NCBI GenBank assembly: GCA_015039365.1
Contig: WION01000002.1
Span: 1,240,001-1,304,000 of the forward strand
Direction: 5' to 3'
Origin: Amanita rubescens
Taxonomy: Eukaryota > Basidiomycota > Agaricomycetes > Agaricales > Amanitaceae
DNA length: 64,000 bases
Part shown: one piece after another, positions 1 through 12,200 of the stretch
Position numbering within the stretch: the first letter of the stretch is position 1
Layout of the letters: every line of letters begins with the position of its first letter
Position numbers and translations under genes: made by a program
Notes under the pieces: generated by a model
What the model was told of the DNA's origin: nothing
The model's input: only the letters and a program-made list of their open reading frames with translations
Databases searched by the model: none

Positions 1-2287
1 TTCGCCGTGTCACGCATGTTAGCAATCGATTCATCGCAACCTCACCTTGAGATTTGTGCCCGATACCTTCTGTCATCTCTGCATGATGGATTTTTGCACA
101 TTCGAGATTCTGAATCCGAAGGTCCTCAGCTTTTCAACGCGACTCCATCTGCCGCCGTATCTGCGCTTGGTAATCTCGTCTCGAATATGGACCCACACCC
201 CGCCTCCATTTCCCGTCTTCTATCTCCAATTGTCTCGCAATTGTACTCACTTCTGCATCACCTTGATAAGATCAAGACCTCGGACCCAGGACCACGAGAG
301 TCTTTGAACGGTTTGTTGATAACATGGGGAAAGATCGTAGAAAGTTCAGAGGGTCTCGACTGCCTCTGGTCTATATACCAGGCTGAAGAAATTCATTGGA
401 AGGTGGATATTGCTGGCGACATACGAAGAGTGCACAGGTGAGCTTGAACGCACTATGCTTTCGCTACCCGTTCATCTCTAAAAAGGCCTCCCGAAGCATC
501 TCCCTTGTCACTTTTCACCCCAGAAAGTCTTGAGGAGGCAGAGAAGACTGGGTCCTTGGACGAAGACGCTAATATTATGGATTTATATCCAGATCCAAGT
601 CACTATGTTCGTTTCCTCAAGGCAGTTGATAGGCCCGACATTACTTCCAATCTGTTCATAAAGTTTTTGGAGACTTATCGTGACCAAAGATTAACAGTTG
701 ATGCAAGCCCTGTTCGGTAGGATAACAGTCTCCGCCCGCGCCATTTTTTGACACCTTCATGATCAGGACGTTACTTACGCTGCAAATTGTCGTACAAATG
801 CAGAAACAGTTATCAACAGGTCCATCTTCATCGAATTTACTGTGCAAACCGGGGCACATGTTGCAATTCATCAAGCACGTTCTTGAATCATCGGAAGAAC
901 CACGGTCACATCCGATAGAGCCAAAAGCAAGGAGGCAAAGAGATATACAATTCACTAGACGACCAACGGAGCTTGACATGACTGGATTTGAAAGTGAGGA
1001 TAGTGACGATGACGTCTCTGGCTCAGAGACGGTGACACCGAACAACGAGATGGTAGAAACTGTAATCAACTTATTATTGTCCATATTAGAAGGTACGTGC
1101 CTTGATATCTATGGTGAATATCAGTTAGCTTAATGTTGCAGAGAACGACGATTTGTCCGCTCGCACCGTGCCAATCCTGAACGACATCTACTCACTACTG
1201 GAGCCGATATCGCGCGACGCGCCATCAGGCATACGTTCAATAGCGCGTGAGGCTAGGATGGTGATGACAGCCCGTTTAGCTTCCACATCCGTACCGAGGA
1301 AGTCGCGTTCGGAAGACGAAGAGTCTTCACAAGAAATTTATCAGAAGGCACTGAAGCTTCTCCAAGATCCCATTCTTCCCGTCCGCGCCCATGGTCTTTT
1401 GCTATTGCGGCAGCTGGTCACTCGGTCTAAAAATGAAGTTGAACATGCTTTAATTCCCGCTATTCTGTCTATTTTTTTGCAGTCTATTCAAGATGACGAA
1501 TCATATCTTTTCCTACAGTCAGTCCAAGGCCTGGCTGCAATGGTAGACTCCTACGGTCAAGACGTCCTAAAGGCATTAATAAGGGAATATACAGACGGCC
1601 TTGTTACTACTGTGGCCAGCAGCATGTCGCAACATGATTTGGACATTCGCACACGAGTAGGTGAAGCGCTGGGAATAGTGATACGGCGATGTGGATCCAC
1701 CCTCGGTATCTACAGTGAGTCCTTTAGCTCTGTTTTTTTAAAACTTTAATCAAGGGTATTCGACGCAGGCGACCTTCTAATCCCACCACTATTCGCAGTA
1801 GTTAGGTCTCAAAGTGTTCCGACGGCCCTGAGGACTTCAGCATTGTCCCTACTTGCGGATTGTGTGAACACATACACTCTGGCCGTCCTGCCTTACGTCG
1901 TCGACCTGACCGACGCCATGATAGATCTCTTACAAGTTGAGAGTGTCCCGGCTAGAGAGATATCCTCGCAACCAGAGGAGCCTGAAGCAGACACAAAATC
2001 GGATAAAACTGCCACCAACCATGGACTCGAAACCATTATCCGCGGATTCCAAATTTCCACCATTACGGCGTGCTGCGCTTCACTTCCTGTCCTTGTTAAC
2101 CCGCTCATTGATGGAGCAAGCTTATGAGAAGTCTTTCGATGTGCATATGTACATGGCCATTCTGCAGCGGGCAAAAACTACTTTGGCGTACGTCGCATCG
2201 ACAGACGCGGATACGCTTGTACGTGTCATGGCGCGGGAAGCAGGAGAAGGACTTGAGCAACTGCAGCAGACACTCTTAGGGTTTTGA
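1..2287 (+). CDS. RTP1: RTP1/TANGO6-like HEAT-repeat protein, C-terminal part
   Basis: The reading frame is open at base 1, so the 5' part lies outside the window. Exons run to a TGA at 2285-2287, with introns near 438-505, 718-770, 1095-1141 and 1713-1768. The exon at 1153-1713 has the RTP1_C1 signature, a helical repeat with motifs LQDPILPVRAHG and LFLQSVQGLAAMVD. The last exon has the RTP1_C2-like motif PPLRRAALHFLSLL. In yeast Rtp1 helps import RNA polymerase II into the nucleus, and the animal relative is TANGO6. Between about 1925 and 2050 the frame must change by one base. Either a weak GT..AG intron of about 52 bp (1937-1988) is used, or there is a one-base frameshift. Product call is firm; that junction is not. 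Confidence 0.75.
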
Positions 2288-2509
2288 TCTTGAAGGCTTT
2301 ATTTAAAGATTCATTCATTTACTGTACTTAGTACTGTAATGTCAACCCCGTATCTGTCTCAGATGTGGTGATCTTCATACGTCTGAGTCAATAGAAAGGT
2401 TGATTTTTTATCTTGGTCCGACTTGCTTCTGCAATTGCAAACCGTGAGTTAGATTGATCAACGGTGCAAGTGAGAGGACCGAGAGAATCTTCCTGTCCAT
2501 TCGGATTCT

Positions 2510-3108
2510 CTACGAAACAGTACCAACACCAACCGCTCTGCTAATCTCATCTACGCGGCGTCTGAATGCTTTCCACTTTGAGCTCCCAACTTGCAAATAA
2601 GGTGAATGGGCGGCTTGACTCGCATCAGGCGGGAGGTTTAATTTGAGGAAAGGATTGGCGATTGCTGAATAATAAGCCATGTGTAGCGCCTTGAAAATCT
2701 GTTGGTAGTGAGAGATTAAACAGCAAAGAGAGTGGTGAGAGCGGACTTACCAAGTTGACTTCGGCGTCTTTGATGATGATATCGGTCAGAGCAAAAGCGA
2801 CGATGATTTTCATTTTGAGAGGCGTAACATAGCCGTATACTGCCACATCCTCCATTGCATACAAAAGTCCAAGGTAACAATCGGCGGATTTTCCACACGA
2901 CGTTACTGGTTTTCGTCGGAATCTAGTTGTTTGAACTGCTTCTGCACAAGGAAGGCTTACCACGTTCTTCAATGATATCCAAACTCGTATGTGCAATATA
3001 GTGATACTTTATAGCATATTCCTCTTGTTTTATGAACGTGCGGATTAAAATGGGATGATTCAGAGGAGAAACAAATGCTACAGCATTCAGGCGTAAATTG
3101 GGAGCCAT
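2510..3108 (-). CDS. TRAPPC2L: TRAPP complex subunit 2-like protein (TRAPPC2L/Tca17)
   Basis: A small longin/sedlin-fold subunit of the TRAPP vesicle-tethering complex at the Golgi. The N-terminus starts MAPNLRLNAVAF and reaches the family motif YHYIAHTSLDIIEE. The second coding part holds YLGLLYAMEDVAVYGYVT, the most recognisable part of the family. The last exon (from about 2703 down) contains MAYYSAIANPF and ends at a TAG at 2510-2512. Predicted length is about 150 residues, normal for the family. The ATG is only 36 bp downstream of the eRF3 stop on the same strand, so there is little room for a separate promoter. The frame stays open upstream of this ATG for 12 codons, back to a possible splice acceptor inside the eRF3 3' end. 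Confidence 0.85.
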
Positions 3109-3144
3109 GGGCAGTGACACAAATACAAGCAAACTTCTACTAGG

Positions 3145-5122
3145 CTACAGTGGTATGTTTCGTTGGTTTAGGCCCCAACCGATAAGGTCCCTTACGCCGT
3201 CTGTGACCTCTTCTACGTTTTTTTCTACGAGTCTTGTGATCTGTAATGGTTTTAGAAAGCATCCAAAGATGGAATTCATCATATACCTTGCCGATAGCCA
3301 CTGTCCTGCCTGTGATTGCACAATGTAAGTAAACTTGTATCGATGTACCTACAAGGGATGCATACCCTCATCGCGCAATGTGAAGCGGCCTAGTTGAGGA
3401 TAAGTCGACGAAACGCTCCACGCAAACCGGAGCTGTAGTCTCGATCAAGGCAACAATTTTCTGGCCTAAATATCATGTTAAGCAGTGTAAGGGAGGAAAA
3501 AGGAATAATGTAACCTTTCTTTGCGAATTGTGGTGGCTTTTTCGACTTTCTCCCAGTCGCCCTATCGAAATAATGAAGAAGTGCCTAGTGCGACATATCT
3601 CAGTTGATGTACTCTATGTTGGAGAGGGACGTACGCTCAGATTCACTTCTTCCGCCAAAGTGTGAACGTGCATGACGGCCGAGTAGCCAGCGCAAATGAT
3701 ATTTTTGTGTTCTAGAACCGCAAGTTGGGCTTCAAATCGGCGCACAGCGTGGATTGGCTTCTGATGACTCGTCAGCACAAAGCCTGGACTGACATCTTCG
3801 TCTTCTACGCCGCGCAGGCGAAGTCGAACGTTATCTCCACATATCGCCTTCGTTACTTCATCTTCCTGCTCGTTGTAGACGGCCATGATTTCCACTTCAT
3901 TTTTGTTTGGCATGAGACTAAGCATGTCACCTTTAGCTAGGTGACCGGATTCGATTTTTCCGACTACGATGGTACCCATATCCTTATATTTTTCTGATAT
4001 GGGCATCATGAGGGGTGCATTGACTTTGCGATCGACCATCGGCATTTTGTCTATATGTTCTAAGAAGGAAGGTCCACTGGTTGGGATAATTGAATTGTGG
4101 ATGACGCAAGAGCAAATGAAATACTCACTCCCACCATGGACACACAGAAGAGGAAACGCGATCCTTCAAATTGAGACCAGTGTATGCAGACACAGGTATA
4201 TAGGTGACGTCGGTTTTCGGGTTGTAACCAGAGGCTTTGACAAAAGGAGTCAGTTTATCCTTGATTTCATCATAGCGGGCCTTGTCCCATTTAACGGTGG
4301 GATCGTCCATTTTGTTTACTGCGATAATAAGTTTTGAAACGCCTGCGGTCTTGACGAGCATGACATGCTCTCGTGTTTGACCTCCTCGTTCAAAGCCTGT
4401 TTCAAATTCACCTTTGCGGGCAGAAATGACCAGAATGGCGACATCTGCCTGGGCAGCGCCTGATATCATGCTGGGAACGTATGTCTTGTGCCCAGGCGCG
4501 TCGAGAATGGTATAACGACGTGCGGCTGTTTCAAAGTAGGCGCGACCTACTTCGATTGTCTTGCCCTTGGAGCGTTCCTGAGGAGTCGAGTCAAGCGCCC
4601 AGCTGAGATACCATGTTTCTCTGCTAGCATCCTTGGCTTCTTTCTCGTATTTTTCCATAGTACGTTTGTCCACCATTCCAGTAAGGAATAGCAGATTTCC
4701 TCCAAATGTACTTTTGCCCGCATCGACATGACCGATGAAAACGATGTTCAGATGCTCTTTGACTAGACATAGATAAGTAAGGACCCCTACTGGCAGAGTG
4801 AGATCAACGAACCATCGCCATACAGATCTTTCAAGACTTCATCATCTGCGACAGCCTTGACCTCCTTTACAATAGCAGACGTGTCTGATTTGGATTTGTC
4901 TGTTGTGAAGGTGCGAGATGAGCCTGCGGTAGTAGGCTTTACAGAGCTTGATTTTGCTTTTGGAGCGGGCGATTGAGAAACAGGGGGTTGCGAGGGTTGG
5001 GCGGGTGAAGCGGTGGGTGGGGGAGCTGTGGGCTGAGGGGGATCTTGACGCTGTGGCTGCTGTGGGATCGCAAAAGCCTTGCCTGGAACAAATTCATAGG
5101 CGCCTGGGTTGAGCTTGCTCAT
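3145..5122 (-). CDS. SUP35: Translation termination factor eRF3 (Sup35), GTPase
   Basis: eRF3 is the GTPase partner of eRF1 that drives polypeptide release at stop codons. The GTP-binding P-loop reads GHVDAGKST (about 4710-4740). Also visible are DAPGH, NKMDDPTVKW and the later EF-Tu-like domains (MGTIVVGKIESGH, SPGFVLTS, CAGYSAVMHVHT). The C-terminal core RFTLRDEG..TVAIGKITRLV is rebuilt across two introns (about 3326-3380 and 3245-3288). A further 26 residues or so follow the usual end. The N-terminal domain is only about 110 residues, rich in Pro/Gln/Ser, with no yeast-type QN-rich oligopeptide repeats. It begins with a PAM2-type motif (SKLNPGAYEFVPG) that would bind poly(A)-binding protein. 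The start is 55 bp from the divergent SLA1 start, suggesting a shared promoter. Confidence 0.93.
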
Positions 5123-5177
5123 GGTGAGAGCGAGAGTTAAGAAATTTTAGACGGAACTCGCTCCAAGCCGATCCTTA

Positions 5178-8100
5178 ATGAGCGACCACCATGACTACTT
5201 CGCCATCCTCAAAGCCTCGTACGACTACGAGCCTCAATCAGAAGACGAATTAGCTATTTCTGAGAATCAAGTCCTTCTCCTCCAAGAACGCGTTGATGAC
5301 GAGTGGGTTCTTCATTGCCTAATTCCTCGTGCCTGCCTCACCTGTCCATAGCTGGTGGAAGGTCAGGATCAAATCACATTCTGAAGACGAAGAGGCACCA
5401 TCCGGCCTGGTCCCCGCTGCTTACGTTGAGCCTGTTAGCCCGGGTTACACTCCGTTCCTCGACTCATTTCTCTAACTATAGTCCTTTAGGCCGACCATGT
5501 TTCCGCGGTCAAGGTTCTATATGACTATGAAGCCTCTGCACCAGGAGAGTTGACTGTGAAAGAAGACGAATTGCTGTTCGTATACGAAACAGACCAGGAT
5601 TGGCTGCTTGTTCAGAGCCAGAAGGATGGTGGCAAAGCTGGTTATGTACCCGGCAATTACGTCGAAGCGACGAGCGATGCATCCGCACCCACTGTCGATG
5701 TGCCCTCCGTAAGTCGCATACTACCAATAAAAATACCACCAAGCTCATATGCTATTCAGGCCCGGCCTGTCAGTGTATATGTTGATCCTGCTGACAGAGT
5801 TGCCTCTTCCAAGGCATCACAGTCTAATGCCGATCCCATCAAGACGTGGTCAGTCACAGATATTGACAAAAAGGGCAAGAAGAAAAAAGGGACGCTGGGT
5901 ATTGGGAATGGATCTATATTCTTTGCCAGCGAATCGGATAAGGTGGGGAAATAATTCTGTGGCACATCCTATCTCTGTTTATTCTCTTTAGACACCAGTT
6001 CAGAAATGGCAGACGAGCAATGTTCGGGATGCTGTCCTTGAGAAAGGCAAGCAGATTCGCATAGAAATTGAGGGATCCAATCCAGCGAATCTACATTACA
6101 ATGCCGGCTCGAAAGACAACGCAGAGGCGATTCAAGAGAAATTAAAACTTTCCATGTCACTATCTAGCCCGCGGGCCTCTCAAGATTCAGCCACCGAGGC
6201 TCCGCAGTCGTACTCACCGCCTCCCACTTCTTCAGGGCGCAAAATAGGCAAGAAGGCGTCTGTTCATTTTTCACAATCGGATCCCGTGATTATACCCCCC
6301 AGAGAGGAAGACGAAGAGGAGGATGCGGAAGAAGATACTCAGTACGAGAACGGTGAAGCGGGGGAGCAAGGCCAGGACTACGCTGTTGCGCTCTATGATT
6401 TCACAGCTGACGGCGAGGACGAATTGACCGTCCAAGCTGGTGAGCAGCTCGTCATTCTCGAGAAGGATGGTGACGAGTGGTGGAAGTGTCGAAATTTGGG
6501 GGACGAAGAAGGTGTTGTACCTGCTTCTTATCTCGAGGTAAGTATATCACTGTTTGTTATTCTAAGGATGCTGATTCACGTAGGAAACTACACAACCTAC
6601 GACCGCGCCTTCGCTACCTGCGCGACCAAACGTCGATGCGGAAAGAGAAATAGCAGAGGCTGCTGCTGCCAAAGCTGCCCGCGAGGCTGAAGAACGGGCG
6701 GAGAAAGAACAGGTTAGGAAAGAACAGGTGAAGAAAGAACGAGTGAAGAAAGAACGGGAAGAAAAAGAACGGGCAGAGAAAGAACGACGTGAGCGGGAAG
6801 AAGAGCAGGCCCGGGCACGCAAGAAGCAGGAACTTGAGGCAGAGAAAAAGAAACGCAAAGAAGCTTCCTCCCCGTATGTTCTCGTCCCCACGGTGTCGGT
6901 ATTTTACTGAACATGTTTAGAGTGCCAGAACCCAGAAAGAGTAGTGATAATGGAGCAGCCAAACCATCTACCGAATTAAACCGTAAGTCACAGATTCTGG
7001 TGAGCTACAAAATTGGATGTTGACCAGAATGTGCAGGTCCTCCGCCAGACCAAGTCCGCACTTGGCACGATAGAAGCGGACAGTTCCGTGTCGAAGCAGC
7101 TTATCTTGGTCTGAACGGTAACAAGGTCAGATTGCACAAGGTCAACGGTGTTATAGTTGAGGTCCCAACGGAGAAAATGTCCTTCGATGATGTGCGTTAC
7201 ATTGAGAAACTTAACCGGAAGTCATCTAAATCGTCGTCATCCAACCGAGTTTCCGATGACGACGTACCATTGGCTCTTTCTCGCAATCAGTCGTCTTCGA
7301 CACCCCAAAGAACCTCTACCCCGAAGAAATCAAATATCGACTGGTTTGAATTCTTCCTCTCCGCAGGGTGTGACGTAGATGACTGCTCGCGTTACGCTGG
7401 TTCATTCGAGAAAGACAAGATTGATGAGACATTATTACCAGATATCACTGAATCTACACTGCGTACACTTGGGTTGCGAGAAGGGGATATCCTTCGAGTA
7501 TTCAAAGCCATCGAGAAGAAGGGACCTGGAAGTCGTAATAAATCTAATACACAAACTCAGGAGCAAATCCGGCGAGATGAGGAGCTAGCGAAGCAATTAC
7601 AAGCTCAAGAGACCGACGGAAGCTCACCAAGGAGTCCAGCCCCAAACCTATTCGCTGGTCCAGGGGGTGTCCTCAAAGCACCACGCCGTCGCCCTCAACC
7701 AACCAAATCCTTGCCTCCATCTGTTGACATCAATGCCCTGTCTAGCGTATCAAGCTCTCCTCCAACTGCTAGCCCGGCCGCTCCTCCGATTTCGGCGCCA
7801 GTGCAACAGCCAGCGAAAACTGGTTCAGCTACGCCCCCTGTAAGCAGATTCGAGGATGACGCTTGGACTAATAGGCCCAGCTCCGCTAGGCCTGTCATTG
7901 GCACTCCGCCATCTGCAACTCCAAGAGCGCCATCTGCGCCGCCTGCCTCTAATGCCACGGCACCTCTTCCTACCGTAGCTCCCCCTGTTGCTGCTGCTCC
8001 TACACCACCACCGCAATCAAATCCTGCGAATGCATTGGCTACAACGGCTGACACGGGCTCCCTCGCAAAGACAACTGAGGCCGATATTTTTGATCAATTG

Positions 8101-9167
8101 GCACGGCTCAGTGAGCTTCGCAAGTCTACAACACCAACTCCTGCCGTTTCAACCGCCTCTCCAACTACAATTGCTCCACCTCCGATTGGTTATCATGCTG
8201 GTCTTGGTATGGGTTCTTCTACCCTTCCTATTGGCCAGCACCTGCAAAATCCACAATTGCAGAGTCAATACCCTATACTATCCACGCCTTCTCCACAGCC
8301 GCAGCTTCAGACACAACCACTAAATGGCCCAAGGGGACCGTTTGCCCCTGTCCCTGCGAATCAAAGTTTGCTGCAGCCCCTCGTTCCAACTCGAACAGGC
8401 TTTACTGGGTTCATTCCGACTCGCCCTGTCAGCGTCAACGCCCAAAGTTCACTAGCCTTGCCCTCACTTCAACAACCGTTCCTTTCACAGCAACCTACCG
8501 GGATTCCGAACCAACTCCAATTTCATCCGCAACCGCACCTTTCACAGCAGCCTACCGGGATTCCAAACCAGCTCCAGCTTCACCTACAGCCGCTCCTTCC
8601 ACAACAGCCTACCGGGATTCCAAACCAAGCTCTATTGCCACAAGCGACAGGAGTGCCATTTAATAGTTTCACATCTTCCCCCTTTCAAAGCAGCGGTAAC
8701 TTTGGTCCTAACCCTGCGCCAATGCAGCCGCGTGAGTGAGACTTTTTCTGTGCGCGACTTATTGCTGACGGTAAAGAAAACCATAGAATTTACTGGATTT
8801 AGTCCCAGTGTGGGACCGTTAGCACCTAATAATTTCTCTGTGCCACCTGTACCCCCACTTCCGATTTTACCTAGCTCTAATAGTAATAATACTTCGCCGG
8901 CCAATGTGTTCGCCCAGATGAAGTCGGGGACTTTCGCAAATGAAGATCATTCTCAACCTCAGCCCGCAGGTTCGTTGGCACATTATAACTCTTTGAGACA
9001 CTTTTTGAACAGCAGATCGCAGACAAATATAGTGCATTGCGACCAGCCCGTAAGCACTCTAGCTACTTCCATCAGGCTGATATTGATTCCAATTTACAGC
9101 TATAATTTCCCAGTCAACTGGGTGGACTCAGCCGTATCAGAACCAATTCATGGGATACCCTCGGTAG
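5178..9167 (+). CDS. SLA1: SLA1-like actin cytoskeleton and endocytosis adaptor
   Basis: SLA1 links cargo sorting to actin assembly at cortical endocytic sites. The start ATGAGCGACCAC opens the first SH3 domain (LKASYDYEPQSEDELAI). A second SH3 (VLYDYEASAPGELTV) starts near 5510, and a third (ALYDFTADGEDELTV) at about 6385-6535. A Lys/Glu/Arg-rich coil at about 6640-6870 follows. Next come SHD1 (VRTWHDRSGQFRVEAAYLG, about 7050-7210) and the SAM-like SHD2 (IDWFEFFLSAGCDVDDC, about 7337-7530). The Pro/Gln-rich tail holds several near-perfect QQPTGIPNQ repeats (about 8490-8630), the target-type repeats of Sla1. After the family motif SPANVFAQMKSGTF, the end was built with three small introns to a TAG at 9165-9167. 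Length is about 1150 residues, typical. Confidence 0.92.
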
Positions 9168-9224
9168 ATTTTCGTAGCTCCTTTGACGATGGTACAATGA
9201 ATAAAGATAATGCTAGTATGAAAA

Positions 9225-12200
9225 TTACGAAGAACGCTCTGTGATGCCCTGTGCATATCCTACTCGAACAAAGTAAGTCTGAAGCGGCTGTCGCACCTCC
9301 GATGCAACGTCGCGCGATAGCAAGTCTGTTACCAATGGATATATTGCTGGTAAATAAGTGGTGAACTAGGCCAGGGATCTAATTAGCACGAAATGACGTG
9401 TATTTGGGAAGTCACTCACAGCCTTCTCATCGAAACGGCAGAAGCCATCCAATATTTCAGCAACCACAGGCGTCCATGCCAGTACGTTTTTTGCTTGCGT
9501 ATCGGGCCTTAGCTTGTTGTAATCCTGCAAAACACCTAGTCCTAGCCTGCAGAGTGGTTAGATGAGTTGATTTTTATAACCGTCGAGAGAACACGAACGG
9601 CATGAGACGTTCTGCAATCTGGGGTCGAGCAGCTTGGTGTTCAAGTCTGTTGTCGTAGTACATCCGCAACAGAACATGGACGAGAGTGGCAGCGCTACTG
9701 GATTCCTGTTTCAACAAATTCGGCAGGTGTTTCATGAAACCTGACATAACCTTAGCGGAGGTTGTAAAGTTCAAGAAGGATGTACGTACCAACTTTCCAA
9801 AGCCCTGTTCGTAATTCTTTGTCTTCGTTAAACATGCGCGCGAACTGATAGCTATGATCCAGGACGCCCATGAGGCGTAATAATTGCTCCGGTGGAATCG
9901 TGCGATAGACTCCGTCGTTTCTTAGAAGATCATTTGTAGTCTCAATGAGCAGTAGTTGAAGGACGCATTTCACAATTATTTGCTTGAAAATGCGACGACG
10001 GTCGCTCAATGACGTTTGTACACCGTTCTTCGCCTGTTCACCATTTGATAGCAAGGGGGCAGGAAGTATTGCGGAGCCATTTGTGTCTGTTGACAATTTC
10101 AGTCAAACGCATATATTACCGCAATCTTTTTAATTTATACCTGCTGTCTCGTTTGTTTCTGCGACATTTCCATCTATCTCTACACGAAGACTTTCATCAA
10201 AAAGTTGATGTGGTGTAGTTGTCCTGAATAACTTGACGAAAGTTGTCGCAATTCTCTCCCAGCGCGCAGGACTTAATTTTTTGACATTACTCTCCAACAG
10301 CTGTTGCAAGCAGGATGTTCCGATTCTTGCGAGTGTATCGTTTTCTGGATAAAAACGTTGCGAAGGTTTGTCCGACGTGCATTTATGTTTAATAAACTCA
10401 CCTTGACAAATGCATACACAGAGCAGGTCCAACAATCCATCAAGGAATCGTTCCAGAATCTCAAAGTAATATGTATACAGATCTATAAGGTTCCTCAATG
10501 CTTGTATCATCGTCGTCGATAGCCAGACGCTCATATCTTCTTGCGTACTAAACCGTGATAGGTCTTGACTGGATTTGAGGACGGCAAATATTGGAAAGAG
10601 TAGTTCTTGGCAGACTGTGTCCCAAAAACCGACGGAATATGTTGACCCATATTTCTTGAGAGTTGTAAACAAGGAATCCAGAGCGCTGTAGTCCGGCACG
10701 AAAATAAGACATTATTTGATACAATGATTTTCGCCACCTACAGTCTTCGTACTTCAAGATCTTCGCCGTTCATTATGATATCATAAAAACCAAAATGCAC
10801 CGGGAACCAATATCGAATCATAGAATCATCAATTGTTTGCTGCGGACCCGTGAACGAACATTCAGGACATTGGAGCATTACCGGAATCACTCCGCGCAAC
10901 ATGGCAATAGCTAGCAGACTGATCTTCTGATACTTGCTAACTTTGCAAAACTCTGTGATGCAGACAGTGAGATCTGCAAAAGAGCCGTATCGGACTATAG
11001 AAACAAAATGATCTCGGTTGAGTCTTGTGACGATCTCAAAGGCGGAGTTTGCAATCTTTTCTATGGGACGCATGAATATCGAATGTGCAGATGTAGCCGT
11101 TTAGCATACCTGTTAGGACCTTAGAAGCAGCCGAAAAGACACCGAACATGGTTCGCCAGCCTGATCGCATATTTTGTACTCTTGCCTGAATCATTTGTTG
11201 CAAGCACTGCAAAACCTGCACAGACGTCAATAAAAGCATCAAGCGTATGACATCTAACTTACCATATCACGGACTTCGGGGTTGTGATTGTGGATCATGG
11301 TGTATTCAAAAGGCTTTAAGAAATCTTTTTGGAACTTGAAATGCGGTAACTCCTCTTTTTCAAGGAAGCGCATCGCCAGTTGCCGAAGAGAGTCCAAAGC
11401 GAAGAAACAAACATGTGGATTACTATGGCAGCAAACCTTCTGGATTTCAACAAGAATGGTCACTTGGAAGACATGAACTCTTACCTGATTGAAATGCTCT
11501 CCTAGAATATCCCACAAATTCGACCACTCCAGACGAATACGTGACATATTATAATATGAGATTTCCACCAGTTTTTGAAGACTGAATACCCGAGGATGCT
11601 GTGATAGCCCAGACGATTGAATCTCTTCCCATGATACATCACACAAAGCGCGAACGAAATCCACTATTGCAATCTATTGTGTTGCATTGTTAATGACAAT
11701 TTAGCTTTCCAAAATCCCGACTTACTCCAGACAAATAATGGCTTAAAGAAAACACCATGTCGGCCGCGACAGTGATGTGTGTAGAACGACTTTCGTTAGC
11801 TAACTCTTCCGTAGGAACTTTCCGAGTGCGTCTGTTTGAAAAAGTTGTTATAAACTCTTGAAAAAGATAAGAACAATCATACCCTTTTTTCCCAGACTCT
11901 GGCACATCTACCCCACTACTAATAAGCTGCATATGCTCCAATTGACTGACACAAGTTAAAACTTCGCGCCATGATCCTTTGAGATGATTACCTTCAGTGA
12001 CGGCAACATCTAGGAGAGCTTTAATGGCTTCCATATTTTTAGTTCTCATCTCCCCTAGATTGTTCAAGAACGTGAACTTTCCCAGCGTCGTCACAAAAGC
12101 GTCTCGCTGAAGCTCAAGCTCAAAAAAGCAAACGATGCGAATTGCACTTTTGAACCCGTCCAAGCAGAGCTCAACAATCTCAAGATCATTTGTTTGTTGC

